NCBI GenBank assembly: GCA_015486095.1
Contig: WFSK01000166.1
Location: 1 to 8,555 of the forward strand
From: Thermotogae bacterium
GTDB taxonomy: Bacteria > Thermotogota > Thermotogae > B3-G13
DNA: 8,555 bases
Reading direction: 5' to 3'
Positions 1-5,705 of this stretch are shown here, piece after piece; position 1 is the stretch's first letter, and each line of letters opens with the position of its first letter. The position numbers and the translations under genes are program-made. The notes beneath the pieces were generated by a model. That model saw only the letters and a program-made list of their open reading frames with translations. It did not search any database and was not told the DNA's origin.

Positions 1-372
1 ATACAGGAGAATACCGAGAACACGATAAAGGTAGTGAAAGATACCACAAAGGCGGTGGAAGTGGGCGAAGAGGTTATGAATAAGGTAACAGAAGGATTAA
101 ACCAAATATTGGAAGCGGTATCGAAAACGAGTGGGATGATACAGAACATAGCATCGATGGCGGAAGAGCAGAGTGCATCGACAGAAGAGATGGCGAACAC
201 CGTGAATGCCGTATCCAAATCGTCAAATGAAATAGCAGTGAAGATGGACGATATAAAGGATGCTACCGATCGACAAACGGATATTATGAAGGGTTTGGTT
301 ATGAAAACAGAAGAACTGTTAGCAAAAAGTTTAAAAGATTTGAACGAATATTTGAAGGAATTCAAGATATAA
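1..372 (+). CDS. Methyl-accepting chemotaxis protein, C-terminal fragment (5' end outside window)
   Basis: The reading frame is open from base 1 to the TAA at 370-372, so this is the last 123 codons of a longer gene; the GTG at 34 is internal and not a start. The peptide is a continuous amphipathic helix carrying the motif MAEEQSASTEEMANTV, typical of the descending (C-terminal) helix of the MCP cytoplasmic signalling hairpin just past the CheA/CheW-contacting tip. Heptad-like spacing and Glu/Gln/Ser-Ala patches resemble methylation-helix sequence. By family, such proteins transmit ligand sensing to CheA through CheW. The sensor domain, membrane segments and hairpin tip lie upstream and cannot be judged. 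No C-terminal NWETF-type CheR-docking pentapeptide is seen; the protein ends in a charged helix (LNEYLKEFKI). No terminator separates it from the promoter that follows within about 30 bp. Confidence 0.9.
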   Translation: MQENTENTIKVVKDTTKAVEVGEEVMNKVTEGLNQILEAVSKTSGMIQNIASMAEEQSASTEEMANTVNAVSKSSNEIAVKMDDIKDATDRQTDIMKGLVMKTEELLAKSLKDLNEYLKEFKI

Positions 373-396
373 AAACAGCTTCGGAAACAAAATTTG

Positions 397-405
397 TGGT
401 ATAAT
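397..405 (+). promoter_or_regulatory. Extended -10 promoter of the leader/moxR operon
   Basis: The sequence TGGTATAAT fits the extended -10 pattern TGnTATAAT, with a consensus hexamer at 400-405. No good -35 hexamer lies 16-18 bp upstream, which is usual for extended -10 promoters. Transcription would start near 411-413, a few bases before the structured leader at 420. It lies only 25 bp after the chemotaxis gene's stop codon. Confidence 0.7.
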
Positions 406-417
406 ATCACAGAATCC

Positions 418-463
418 TCGGTGGTGGAGTCCACCATAAGAGCCTTGTGCCAATGACTCCTGT
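418..463 (+). ncRNA. Fluoride (crcB-type) riboswitch aptamer, probable
   Basis: The leader matches the crcB fold in register. The pseudoknot is GGTG 420-423 with CACC 432-435. Exactly eight bases separate its strands, as in the crystallised Thermotoga petrophila aptamer as I recall it. P1 is a perfect six-pair helix, GGAGTC 426-431 with GACTCC 455-460. The ATAA after the pseudoknot and the AATGACTCCT before and through P1 (452-461) match the conserved strings of the class. Deviations are visible: the normally conserved A after the first pseudoknot strand is G424 and its usual U partner is C451 (a possible paired change). P2 is reduced to two pairs (442-443 with 449-450) around a five-base loop. 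By class, fluoride binding stabilises P1. P1 shares 457-460 with the following terminator, so ligand should turn expression on. Recognition is from memory of the motif, not a covariance search. Confidence 0.66.
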
Positions 464-490
464 TCATAAAAATAGAATAGGAGGTTTTTT
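457..490 (+). terminator. Leader intrinsic terminator overlapping riboswitch P1 and the RBS
   Basis: A nine-pair stem, CTCCTGTTC 457-465 with GAATAGGAG 475-483 (one G-U wobble), encloses a nine-base A-rich loop and is followed by G and six T's at 485-490. Bases 457-460 also form the 3' strand of aptamer P1, so the two structures exclude each other, as expected for a transcriptional ON switch. The 3' arm includes the AGGAGG (479-484) that serves the ORF at 491, so the same hairpin would also hide that ribosome binding site. The T-run ends directly at the ATG. Confidence 0.8.
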
Positions 491-556
491 ATGTTTATTT
501 CTAAATACGCTCCAGCTACCATATTTCTTACCCTGCTCGAAGGTGATGAACAATGA
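491..556 (+). CDS. 21-residue leader ORF between riboswitch and moxR-like gene
   Basis: ATG 491 follows a perfect Shine-Dalgarno, AGGAGG at 479-484, with six bases between. The ORF encodes MFISKYAPATIFLTLLEGDE plus Q and stops at TGA 554-556, overlapping the ATPase start as ATGA. That arrangement is typical of translational coupling, so ribosomes loaded at the strong site could re-initiate on the downstream gene. The peptide has a hydrophobic middle and an acidic end. It does not resemble the N-terminus of a Fluc/CrcB channel or of a CLC-F antiporter that I can recall, so I do not call it an exporter remnant. It could be a real small protein, a coupling leader, or what remains of a deleted riboswitch target gene. 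Confidence 0.5.
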   Translation: MFISKYAPATIFLTLLEGDEQ

Positions 557-1488
557 AAGTTAAAGAAATATACGAGAAGTTGCTGTCAAATGTATCACAA
601 GTTATATTTGGTAAAGAAGAAGTAATACGTTATGTCTTCGCCTCCGCCTTGTGCAGTGGTCACTGTCTATTGGAGGATGTTCCGGGTACGGGTAAAACCA
701 TGCTCGCCCGTGCGATTGCAAGATCACTTGGATTATCTTTCAAACGCGTACAATTCACTCCCGATCTCCTCCCTTCTGATCTCACGGGACTGTACGTTTA
801 TGACCAGCGCTCAACAGACTTCGTATTCCGAAAAGGTCCGATATTTACTGAAATACTTTTGGCAGATGAGATAAATCGTGCGACTCCAAAGACACAATCT
901 GCCCTCTTAGAAGCAATGGGGGAAGGGCAGGTAACCATTGAAGGAAATAAACACGATTTATCCAAAGATTTTTTTGTCATAGCCACACAGAATCCGATAG
1001 AATATGAAGGGACATTTCCCCTTCCAGAAGCACAGTTGGATAGATTCTTGCTAAGACTCTCTATGGGATATCCTTCTAAAGAAGCCGAAATAGAGATGAT
1101 GGAAAGTCAATTCAAGCATCATCCCATCGAATCGATCGAGCAAGTCATAGATAAAGAGGAATTTCACGAGTGTAAGGAACTCGTGAAAGCGATATACATG
1201 GACAAAACAGTTGAAGATTACATAGTCGATATCGTTAAAATTACCCGTAATGCGTCCGAAACGGCTCTGGGCGCAAGCCCTCGAGGAACCCTTGCATTGA
1301 TGAAAGTATCTCGTGCCCTTGCAGCAATAGATGGAAGAGATCACGTCCTTCCAGATGATGTGAAAGCCGCCGTTCTCCCAACACTCTCTCACAGGTTGAT
1401 CCTGAAACCGGAAGCGAAGTTGAAGAAACGGAGTAGCATCGATATATTAGGGGAGATCCTCGATGCCGTAGAGATAAAGTTAGTGTAA
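553..1488 (+). CDS. MoxR-family AAA+ ATPase
   Basis: The 311-residue length is normal for MoxR (RavA/MoxR clade) ATPases. Visible motifs in order: the N-terminal VIFGKEE lead-in (17-23), Walker A EDVPGTGKT (41-49), the MoxR-typical VQFTPDLLPSDLTG (66-79), Walker B LLADE (102-106) followed by INRATPKTQSALLEAMGEGQ, sensor 1 ATQNPIEYEGTFPLPEAQLDRF (144-165, conserved Arg at 164) and a sensor-2 region GASPRGTLAL near 240. By family these are cytoplasmic chaperone-like ATPases that act with DUF58/VWA proteins, often in assembly or activation of cell-envelope or metal-containing systems; the client here is unknown. Start ATG 553 has GGTGAT at 543-548 and overlaps the leader ORF by four bases. The DUF58 gene follows immediately, so they form one operon under the leader at 397-490. 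All ATPase motifs are intact. Confidence 0.95.
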   Translation: MKVKEIYEKLLSNVSQVIFGKEEVIRYVFASALCSGHCLLEDVPGTGKTMLARAIARSLGLSFKRVQFTPDLLPSDLTGLYVYDQRSTDFVFRKGPIFTEILLADEINRATPKTQSALLEAMGEGQVTIEGNKHDLSKDFFVIATQNPIEYEGTFPLPEAQLDRFLLRLSMGYPSKEAEIEMMESQFKHHPIESIEQVIDKEEFHECKELVKAIYMDKTVEDYIVDIVKITRNASETALGASPRGTLALMKVSRALAAIDGRDHVLPDDVKAAVLPTLSHRLILKPEAKLKKRSSIDILGEILDAVEIKLV

Positions 1489-1500
1489 AGGATGATAATC

Positions 1501-2769
1501 GTGAAATGGAAACCCCTTATATCCTTAACGAGCATCTGTATCCTGTTGTCTATCTTATTCCCAACCAATATCACATTTGTGTTTATCATCTTCGTTGCAC
1601 TTCTCTGGTTACTATATTTTGCTACTCTCGATGCCTTCAAAAAGATAAGAGTGAGCAGGACAATAGATACCTCTTACGTATTCATAGGTGAACACATCGG
1701 TGTTCACCTCAAGGTGAAAAACAACTCGAGGTTTCCTATCTTTTTGTTGAACGTGGAAGATAAGGCAAATACTGAAGGAGCATTATTCGTTAACGAGAAT
1801 ATGAAGATCAGGACATCCTTAAAGGGGAAAGAAGAAATAGAAGTAGATTATAAAATAGAATTTCGGAAGAGAGGGATATACGACCTCAAGAATATAATCG
1901 TTGCCCTCTCAGGCCCATTCGATATCATCAAGGGGACGAAGATAGTAAATGCACCTTTACATGTAGTTGTATACCCGGAACGTATTCCCATTTTCAAGCT
2001 CCCTCTCTCCGTTCGTGAACTCTTACCAACCTTACGAACGGACTATCGTTTACTGGAAGATCTCAATCATGTAGATGGTATTCGAGAGTATTCACCATAC
2101 GACTCGGCGAGGAGGATACATTGGAAGGCCAGTGCACATTGTGGGACACTTCTCGTTAAAAAGTATGAATACACTGCGACGACGAAGGTACATCTCTTTT
2201 TAGATTTGAATCTGTCCAAAGAAATATATGCCAAAAAGGTATGGAGTCATATAAGGGAGGGGTACGAGGAGTACGCGATCATGGCCGGCGCATCCATCGT
2301 TGAATACCTACTGAACAACAAGATCCCGATGAAGTTATATATTATCGGTAATAAAAAGACAATAGATATCGTAGAAGGTATGAATTTCGCGGCGTTGATG
2401 GAAAGATTGGCAGGAACACACGGTACGAACTCCCCGAGGTATTCTGTAGAATCCGCGTTGGAGAGTAGTATTTACTCGTTTACCTTTTCCTCCACCGTCA
2501 TCCTATTCTCCATGTATTTGACAAAATCCATACTCCCTTTACTCGTGAGAATAAAGACTCGTATTTCAAGGCTGATAGTCTTCGTAATGCCTTTTGGCTT
2601 TAGAATGCCTCAATACAATAGATATAAGAGAAACTACGATGTCTTTCCTCCAGATATACGAAGGCTAGAAGAAGCGGCAGCCATGCTGAGAGGAGAAAAC
2701 ATAATGGTAGATCTGATAGACCCTCAAGACTCGTTAAACGAGGTGCTTCAAAGTGAGTATAAGGTATAA
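1501..2769 (+). CDS. DUF58 domain membrane protein
   Basis: About 422 residues. Two hydrophobic segments (about 5-20 and 23-42) anchor the N-terminus, followed by a beta-rich stretch with the VSRTIDTSYVFIGEHIGVHLKVKN pattern usual in these proteins. The DUF58 signature GIREYSPYDSARRIHWKASA lies near residues 192-212, leading into a VWA-like fold that begins with KVHLFLDLN. Here SPYDSARRIHWK replaces the commoner xPGDxxRxIxWK. The family is membrane-bound and paired with MoxR ATPases; the exact biochemical role is unsettled. I prefer GTG 1501 because AAAGGATGAT (from 1487) sits at a proper distance before it; the in-frame ATG at 1492 abuts that site and has no usable Shine-Dalgarno, so 1492 is the alternative. 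It starts 12 bp after the ATPase stop and ends overlapping the next gene by 17 bp, consistent with coupled translation. Confidence 0.93.
   Translation: MKWKPLISLTSICILLSILFPTNITFVFIIFVALLWLLYFATLDAFKKIRVSRTIDTSYVFIGEHIGVHLKVKNNSRFPIFLLNVEDKANTEGALFVNENMKIRTSLKGKEEIEVDYKIEFRKRGIYDLKNIIVALSGPFDIIKGTKIVNAPLHVVVYPERIPIFKLPLSVRELLPTLRTDYRLLEDLNHVDGIREYSPYDSARRIHWKASAHCGTLLVKKYEYTATTKVHLFLDLNLSKEIYAKKVWSHIREGYEEYAIMAGASIVEYLLNNKIPMKLYIIGNKKTIDIVEGMNFAALMERLAGTHGTNSPRYSVESALESSIYSFTFSSTVILFSMYLTKSILPLLVRIKTRISRLIVFVMPFGFRMPQYNRYKRNYDVFPPDIRRLEEAAAMLRGENIMVDLIDPQDSLNEVLQSEYKV
1686..1709 (+). repeat. Perfect 10-bp inverted repeat inside the DUF58 gene
   Basis: AGGTGAACAC (1686-1695) and GTGTTCACCT (1700-1709) are perfect reverse complements around a four-base ATCG centre, within codons for GEHIGVHL. 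As RNA this would be a stable hairpin; as DNA it resembles an operator palindrome. No T-run follows, so it is not a terminator. It may be chance imposed by the protein sequence. Confidence 0.5.
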
Positions 2770-4381
2770 AATATTGTGGATATTTCAAATATTTACTTTC
2801 ATATCGTTGGTATACACCCTTACAAAAAGTACAGGATACCTCTTTGCTTTTCCTTTCTTGGTATCATTTCTCAGTATCTTCTTGTATTTGAAATATAAGG
2901 AGTTAAAATACGAAAAGACTTATTATCCACTTTTTATATACGTGTTATCTATGATACCATTTTGCCACTTCGTTCTATTTCCAAATGTGAGTATTCTATC
3001 CTTATATCCTTTGCAATTACTCGTTACACAGCTGAAGAATATAGGCAAAGGTTTTGGGGTTAATCGCGAATTGGGTTTTATTCTTCTCATGTTCTTTTCT
3101 TATTATTTAATGGATATATATACTCATTTCATCGTTGAAAATAATAAAAAGATACAAATCTTCATCTTGATATCCATCTTCGCGATATGGGCTGAGTATA
3201 AGGGAAGAGGAGATGTCTTTATGTATGCACTTCTTCCAATGCTCTTTATGATCACCATCATCCTGAAAAACACTCTCGTCGTAGAAAACGGATGGGAAAG
3301 GCTCAGATTACCCAGTGGGAAAGATAACCTATCAAAGAGATGGTTTACATACCTTCTTCCATATATCTTAACGATAACATCGGTAGTGTTGATCGTAGGT
3401 TTAGTTCCCTTACACTTCGAACAGAATGTAACTAAGATCGAACATATCATTTCCTTCCAACATCGTCATGAATCGAGTAACCTTAGCGTCAATGAAGAAA
3501 ATGAGAATCCGAATGAGAAGACGAGGAATGAAAAAAGGGTGATATTCGTCAGAAAATACAAATACGAAAAGTCATCCACTTGGTTAAGGGAGATTGCTTC
3601 GTGGAAGATACCCGTAGCACCTATAGTAACCATTCTGTTGATCGAATTCGCAATATTCATAGTCATGGTTACGTATAAGATCCTTTCCGGAACGAGAAGG
3701 TGGTATCTATTGCTCATAATGAGTTTTGTGACCACGGTCTGCTTAGTCGGTATCGTTGGCTTTATCGCATACAAGATAGCCACTCAAATCTCTCAAGGTA
3801 CGCATTCATCTGCCACCGCTGGAAGATTGATGAATTGGATGAAGGCATTATCGTTTAACATCACTGCAAGTGGAACTCCTACGAAGATCGTAGTCGAAGG
3901 AAATGAGGGTATGCTAACACTAATTGCCTTAAAGAATCTTCTCATTCTCTCAATGACGTTGGTCTCGGTATTTGTAATGGCTCTACTCATTATAGAAGGC
4001 ATCAAAAATTTGGAGATGAAGAGACCAAAAGTAGCCCAAAAGAAGAAAACCGAAGAGGAATCGAAAGAAATAGATATACTGAACGAGGCATCTTTCAAAA
4101 AATTGATATCCAAAGACCCAAGATATGCTGCCGAGATTCTGTATTCTTATGGGCGTTCACATCACTTTCAGCCTTACCCTCATCTTACTCCATATGAGTT
4201 TCTGGGAGAGATCGATGATATGCCAGGCTTGATCCGGAGGATATGGAAGAAGATCACCGATGTGTTTGTTAAAGCGAGATATTCTAAGAGGAATATATAT
4301 GAAGAGGAAGTCTTGAAGATGTGGGAAGAGTACAAGAGAGTTATGATGACGTATCTTAGTGGACATCATGGATGTGAGTGA
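2753..4381 (+). CDS. Polytopic membrane protein with DUF4129-like C-terminal domain
   Basis: 542 residues. The N-terminal ~220 residues are a run of hydrophobic segments. A charged linker rich in Glu, Asn and Lys follows (about 225-285), then three clear membrane spans near 287-310, 316-342 and 385-416, and a soluble tail from about 425. The tail carries LTPYEFLGEIDD and ARYSKRNIYEEEVLKMWEEYK (near 480-530), which fit the DUF4129-type region found at the C-terminus of bacterial transglutaminase-like membrane proteins. Those partners of MoxR and DUF58 usually contain a Cys-His-Asp transglutaminase core; here no soluble cysteine suitable for it is visible, so it is probably non-catalytic. Start GTG 2753 is set by GAGGTG at 2740-2745, seven bases upstream, within the preceding gene. 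The last residues (MTYLSGHHGCE) and the TGA lie inside the large repeat beginning at 4342. Confidence 0.82.
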   Translation: MSIRYKILWIFQIFTFISLVYTLTKSTGYLFAFPFLVSFLSIFLYLKYKELKYEKTYYPLFIYVLSMIPFCHFVLFPNVSILSLYPLQLLVTQLKNIGKGFGVNRELGFILLMFFSYYLMDIYTHFIVENNKKIQIFILISIFAIWAEYKGRGDVFMYALLPMLFMITIILKNTLVVENGWERLRLPSGKDNLSKRWFTYLLPYILTITSVVLIVGLVPLHFEQNVTKIEHIISFQHRHESSNLSVNEENENPNEKTRNEKRVIFVRKYKYEKSSTWLREIASWKIPVAPIVTILLIEFAIFIVMVTYKILSGTRRWYLLLIMSFVTTVCLVGIVGFIAYKIATQISQGTHSSATAGRLMNWMKALSFNITASGTPTKIVVEGNEGMLTLIALKNLLILSMTLVSVFVMALLIIEGIKNLEMKRPKVAQKKKTEEESKEIDILNEASFKKLISKDPRYAAEILYSYGRSHHFQPYPHLTPYEFLGEIDDMPGLIRRIWKKITDVFVKARYSKRNIYEEEVLKMWEEYKRVMMTYLSGHHGCE

Positions 4382-4411
4382 ACATGTTGTTCGCTTTCGT
4401 CGGTATCACAT
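4360..4411 (+). repeat. Direct repeat, copy 1 (52 bp)
   Basis: This segment, beginning TGGACATCATGGATG, matches 4557-4608 in the same orientation with only three differences in 52 bp (A/G, T/C and C/T, all transitions). It includes the stop codon of the DUF4129-like gene and most of the left arm of the palindrome. Confidence 0.93.
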
Positions 4412-4417
4412 CGGACA

Positions 4418-4448
4418 GCATCGAGCATTCTTCCCTGAATGCCGATGC
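4418..4448 (+). repeat. Inner hairpin of the palindrome
   Basis: GCATCG-A-GCATTC (4418-4430) pairs with GAATGCCGATGC (4437-4448) through twelve base pairs with one bulged A and a TTCCCT loop. It sits at the apex of the larger inverted repeat. No T-tract follows, so it is not a standard intrinsic terminator. Confidence 0.7.
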
Positions 4449-4556
4449 ACTCAAAACGTCCTGTTTCTCGCCGATGTGATACATTCCTTCAGCCTTACAA
4501 CCACTCACAGCACTCGTCCACTAAGATACGTCATCATATTTGGAATAATGGTGGTA

Positions 4557-4608
4557 TGGACATCATGGGTGTGAGTGAACATGTTGCTCGCTTTCGTCGG
4601 TATTACAT
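4557..4608 (+). repeat. Direct repeat, copy 2 (52 bp), outside the palindrome
   Basis: 49 of 52 bases match 4360-4411. It lies 18 bp after the end of the palindrome and 30 bp before the DUF6062 start codon. With the two arms of the palindrome it makes three related copies in about 270 bp (direct, inverted, direct). All three base changes would alter the amino acid in the one frame open through both copies, so the similarity is not maintained by coding. Confidence 0.93.
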
Positions 4609-4638
4609 ACGAGTAATGAATTTCATGGAGGTAGAAAA

Positions 4639-5313
4639 ATGGAAAAAGATATGAGGTACTTTGAACTACTTCAGGCATGTACTAAACCGGGTTGTCCAAT
4701 ATGTCGTCTTTCACTCAAGGCAACTCGGCGTTATATCAATAATCTTATGTATGAACACGTTAACGACCCAAAGGTACGTGAGAATCTGCGAAAATCCCAA
4801 GGTTTTTGCAATGAACATGCCTGGTGGCTTTCTAAAGATTATGTAGATTCTCTTGGCATTGCCATTATACATCACGATATCATTGGGAATGTGCTGAAAA
4901 ATATCGATACTCTTCCTTTGGGACGCAACGTAAATCAAAAAGCTCAAAGACTGATCAAACATCTGCAACCTTCTGCCGAGTGTCCAGTCTGTACACTTCG
5001 TCATACGATGGAAGATATCGCAATCCATACTCTTCTCAAGTATATCAATGAGGAAGAAATGACAAAGGCTATCTCAAACTCGGCTGGACTTTGTCTGCCA
5101 CATTTCTTGCGTGCCTTAGAACTCGTCCAGGACGAAGATACGTTAAAACGATTGGTATCACTCGAACGTAGCACTTTAACCAGATTACACGATGAACTTG
5201 GAGAATTCATTCGTAAAAACGACTATCGATTCATAGATGAAGGCTTTGGTAAAGAGGCCGATAGTTGGCTGCGTGCCATCGGCATCGTATCGGGAGAACG
5301 CGATGCACGATAA
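4639..5313 (+). CDS. DUF6062 family protein with paired CPxC/CxxH units
   Basis: 224 residues, apparently complete. Two similar halves each hold a putative metal-binding set: C19-P-I-C22 with F-C57-x-x-H60, and C115-P-V-C118 with L-C152-x-x-H155, giving two CPxC...CxxH units. Surrounding text (GCPICRL, YEHVNDPKVRENLRKSQGFCNEHAW, AGLCLPHFLRAL) matches my recollection of the DUF6062 family, whose function is not established. Zinc binding is inference from the spacing. There is no signal peptide or membrane segment, so it is likely cytoplasmic. ATG 4639 has GGAGGT at 4627-4632, six bases upstream. Fifteen of 18 arginine codons are CGN, against 3 of 19 in the gene at 7720. It lies between a repeat element and a long AT-rich intergenic region and seems transcribed alone. 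Confidence 0.85.
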   Translation: MEKDMRYFELLQACTKPGCPICRLSLKATRRYINNLMYEHVNDPKVRENLRKSQGFCNEHAWWLSKDYVDSLGIAIIHHDIIGNVLKNIDTLPLGRNVNQKAQRLIKHLQPSAECPVCTLRHTMEDIAIHTLLKYINEEEMTKAISNSAGLCLPHFLRALELVQDEDTLKRLVSLERSTLTRLHDELGEFIRKNDYRFIDEGFGKEADSWLRAIGIVSGERDAR

Positions 5314-5705
5314 AGTGAAGAATTTGAACACTTAGAAATCCTACTGAATTGTGTATTTAGTGAATTTTAAACGTTGTCTTTTCATATTTTCCTTCATTTT
5401 TGAAACATCTGCAATCCATATTTGCCACTACACTTGAAGGTAGTTATTAGCATAAGATTAACGAGTACAGTTTTTGAACAGCGAAGAATACTCCTCATTC
5501 AATTATCTTGAAGAGTTTTGACACCTTCAACATGTTTTTCAACAAATCTTTGAACATCTGAAAACGATACTAAAAACGAATAGATCGAAGTCTTTGACAG
5601 TTTCAACTCGACATTACTATTATTAGTATTAGATATATGTAAATAGTAAAGATAAAAATGTCGATACAATAAGAAATATGATAAGATATAAATGAGGGAG
5701 ATTAA
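5314..5705. other. AT-rich intergenic region of ~390 bp
   Basis: No convincing gene on either strand. It contains a promoter-like pair near its 3' end (5594-5623) and a repeated TTGACAnnTTCAAC motif at 5518-5531 and 5594-5607, with further TTCAAC/TTGAAC half-sites at 5538-5543 and 5550-5555. A minus-strand open frame crosses it (5499-5855) but has no good start signal and overlaps the + strand gene at 5706. I found no strong intrinsic terminator for the DUF6062 gene. Confidence 0.6.
5594..5623 (+). promoter_or_regulatory. Sigma70-type promoter for the gene at 5706
   Basis: A consensus -35, TTGACA at 5594-5599, is followed after 18 bp by TATTAT at 5618-5623. Transcription would begin near 5630, leaving a leader of about 75 bases rich in A and T before the start codon at 5706. 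Confidence 0.65.

Larger units (their letters stand above)
4342..4538 (+). repeat. ~197-bp imperfect palindrome, MITE-like or structured RNA element
   Basis: The outer arms 4342-4364 and 4516-4538 are perfect 23-bp reverse complements (TATGATGACGTATC... with ...GATACGTCATCATA). Further inward pairing continues: 4373-4380 with 4502-4509 (8 bp), 4386-4390 with 4497-4501 (5 bp) and 4403-4414 with 4471-4482 (12 bp, GTATCACATCGG). An inner hairpin pairs 4418-4430 with 4437-4448 (12 pairs, one bulged A, six-base loop). Intervening arm segments have diverged. Both ends read TA, compatible with but not proof of a TA target site as used by IS630/mariner-type elements. The left arm covers the final codons and stop of the upstream gene. 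No transposase or T-rich terminator tail is present. It could be a miniature inverted-repeat element, a 3'-UTR RNA structure protecting the operon transcript, or both. Confidence 0.8.

Noticed and set aside
491..556. Remnant of a CrcB/Fluc fluoride channel after the riboswitch
   Set aside because: The 21 residues lack the Gly-rich start expected of Fluc channels; the ORF is kept only as an unassigned leader.
632..874. 80-codon + strand frame within the MoxR ATPase gene
   Set aside because: It lies wholly inside a gene with intact AAA+ motifs in another frame and has no supporting signals.
4418..4470. Intrinsic terminator for the moxR operon
   Set aside because: The hairpin at 4418-4448 is strong but is not followed by a T-tract.
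4342..4608. CRISPR array
   Set aside because: Only three related copies, in mixed orientation, with unequal spacing and long diverged arms; no short regular repeats or spacers.
4359..4654. Two overlapping + strand open frames (4359-4574 and 4439-4654) sharing an MDIM-VSEHV-RFRRY-like stretch through the direct repeats
   Set aside because: The similarity is the 52-bp DNA repeat itself; all three base differences between copies change the amino acid, no Shine-Dalgarno is placed for either, and they overlap real genes.
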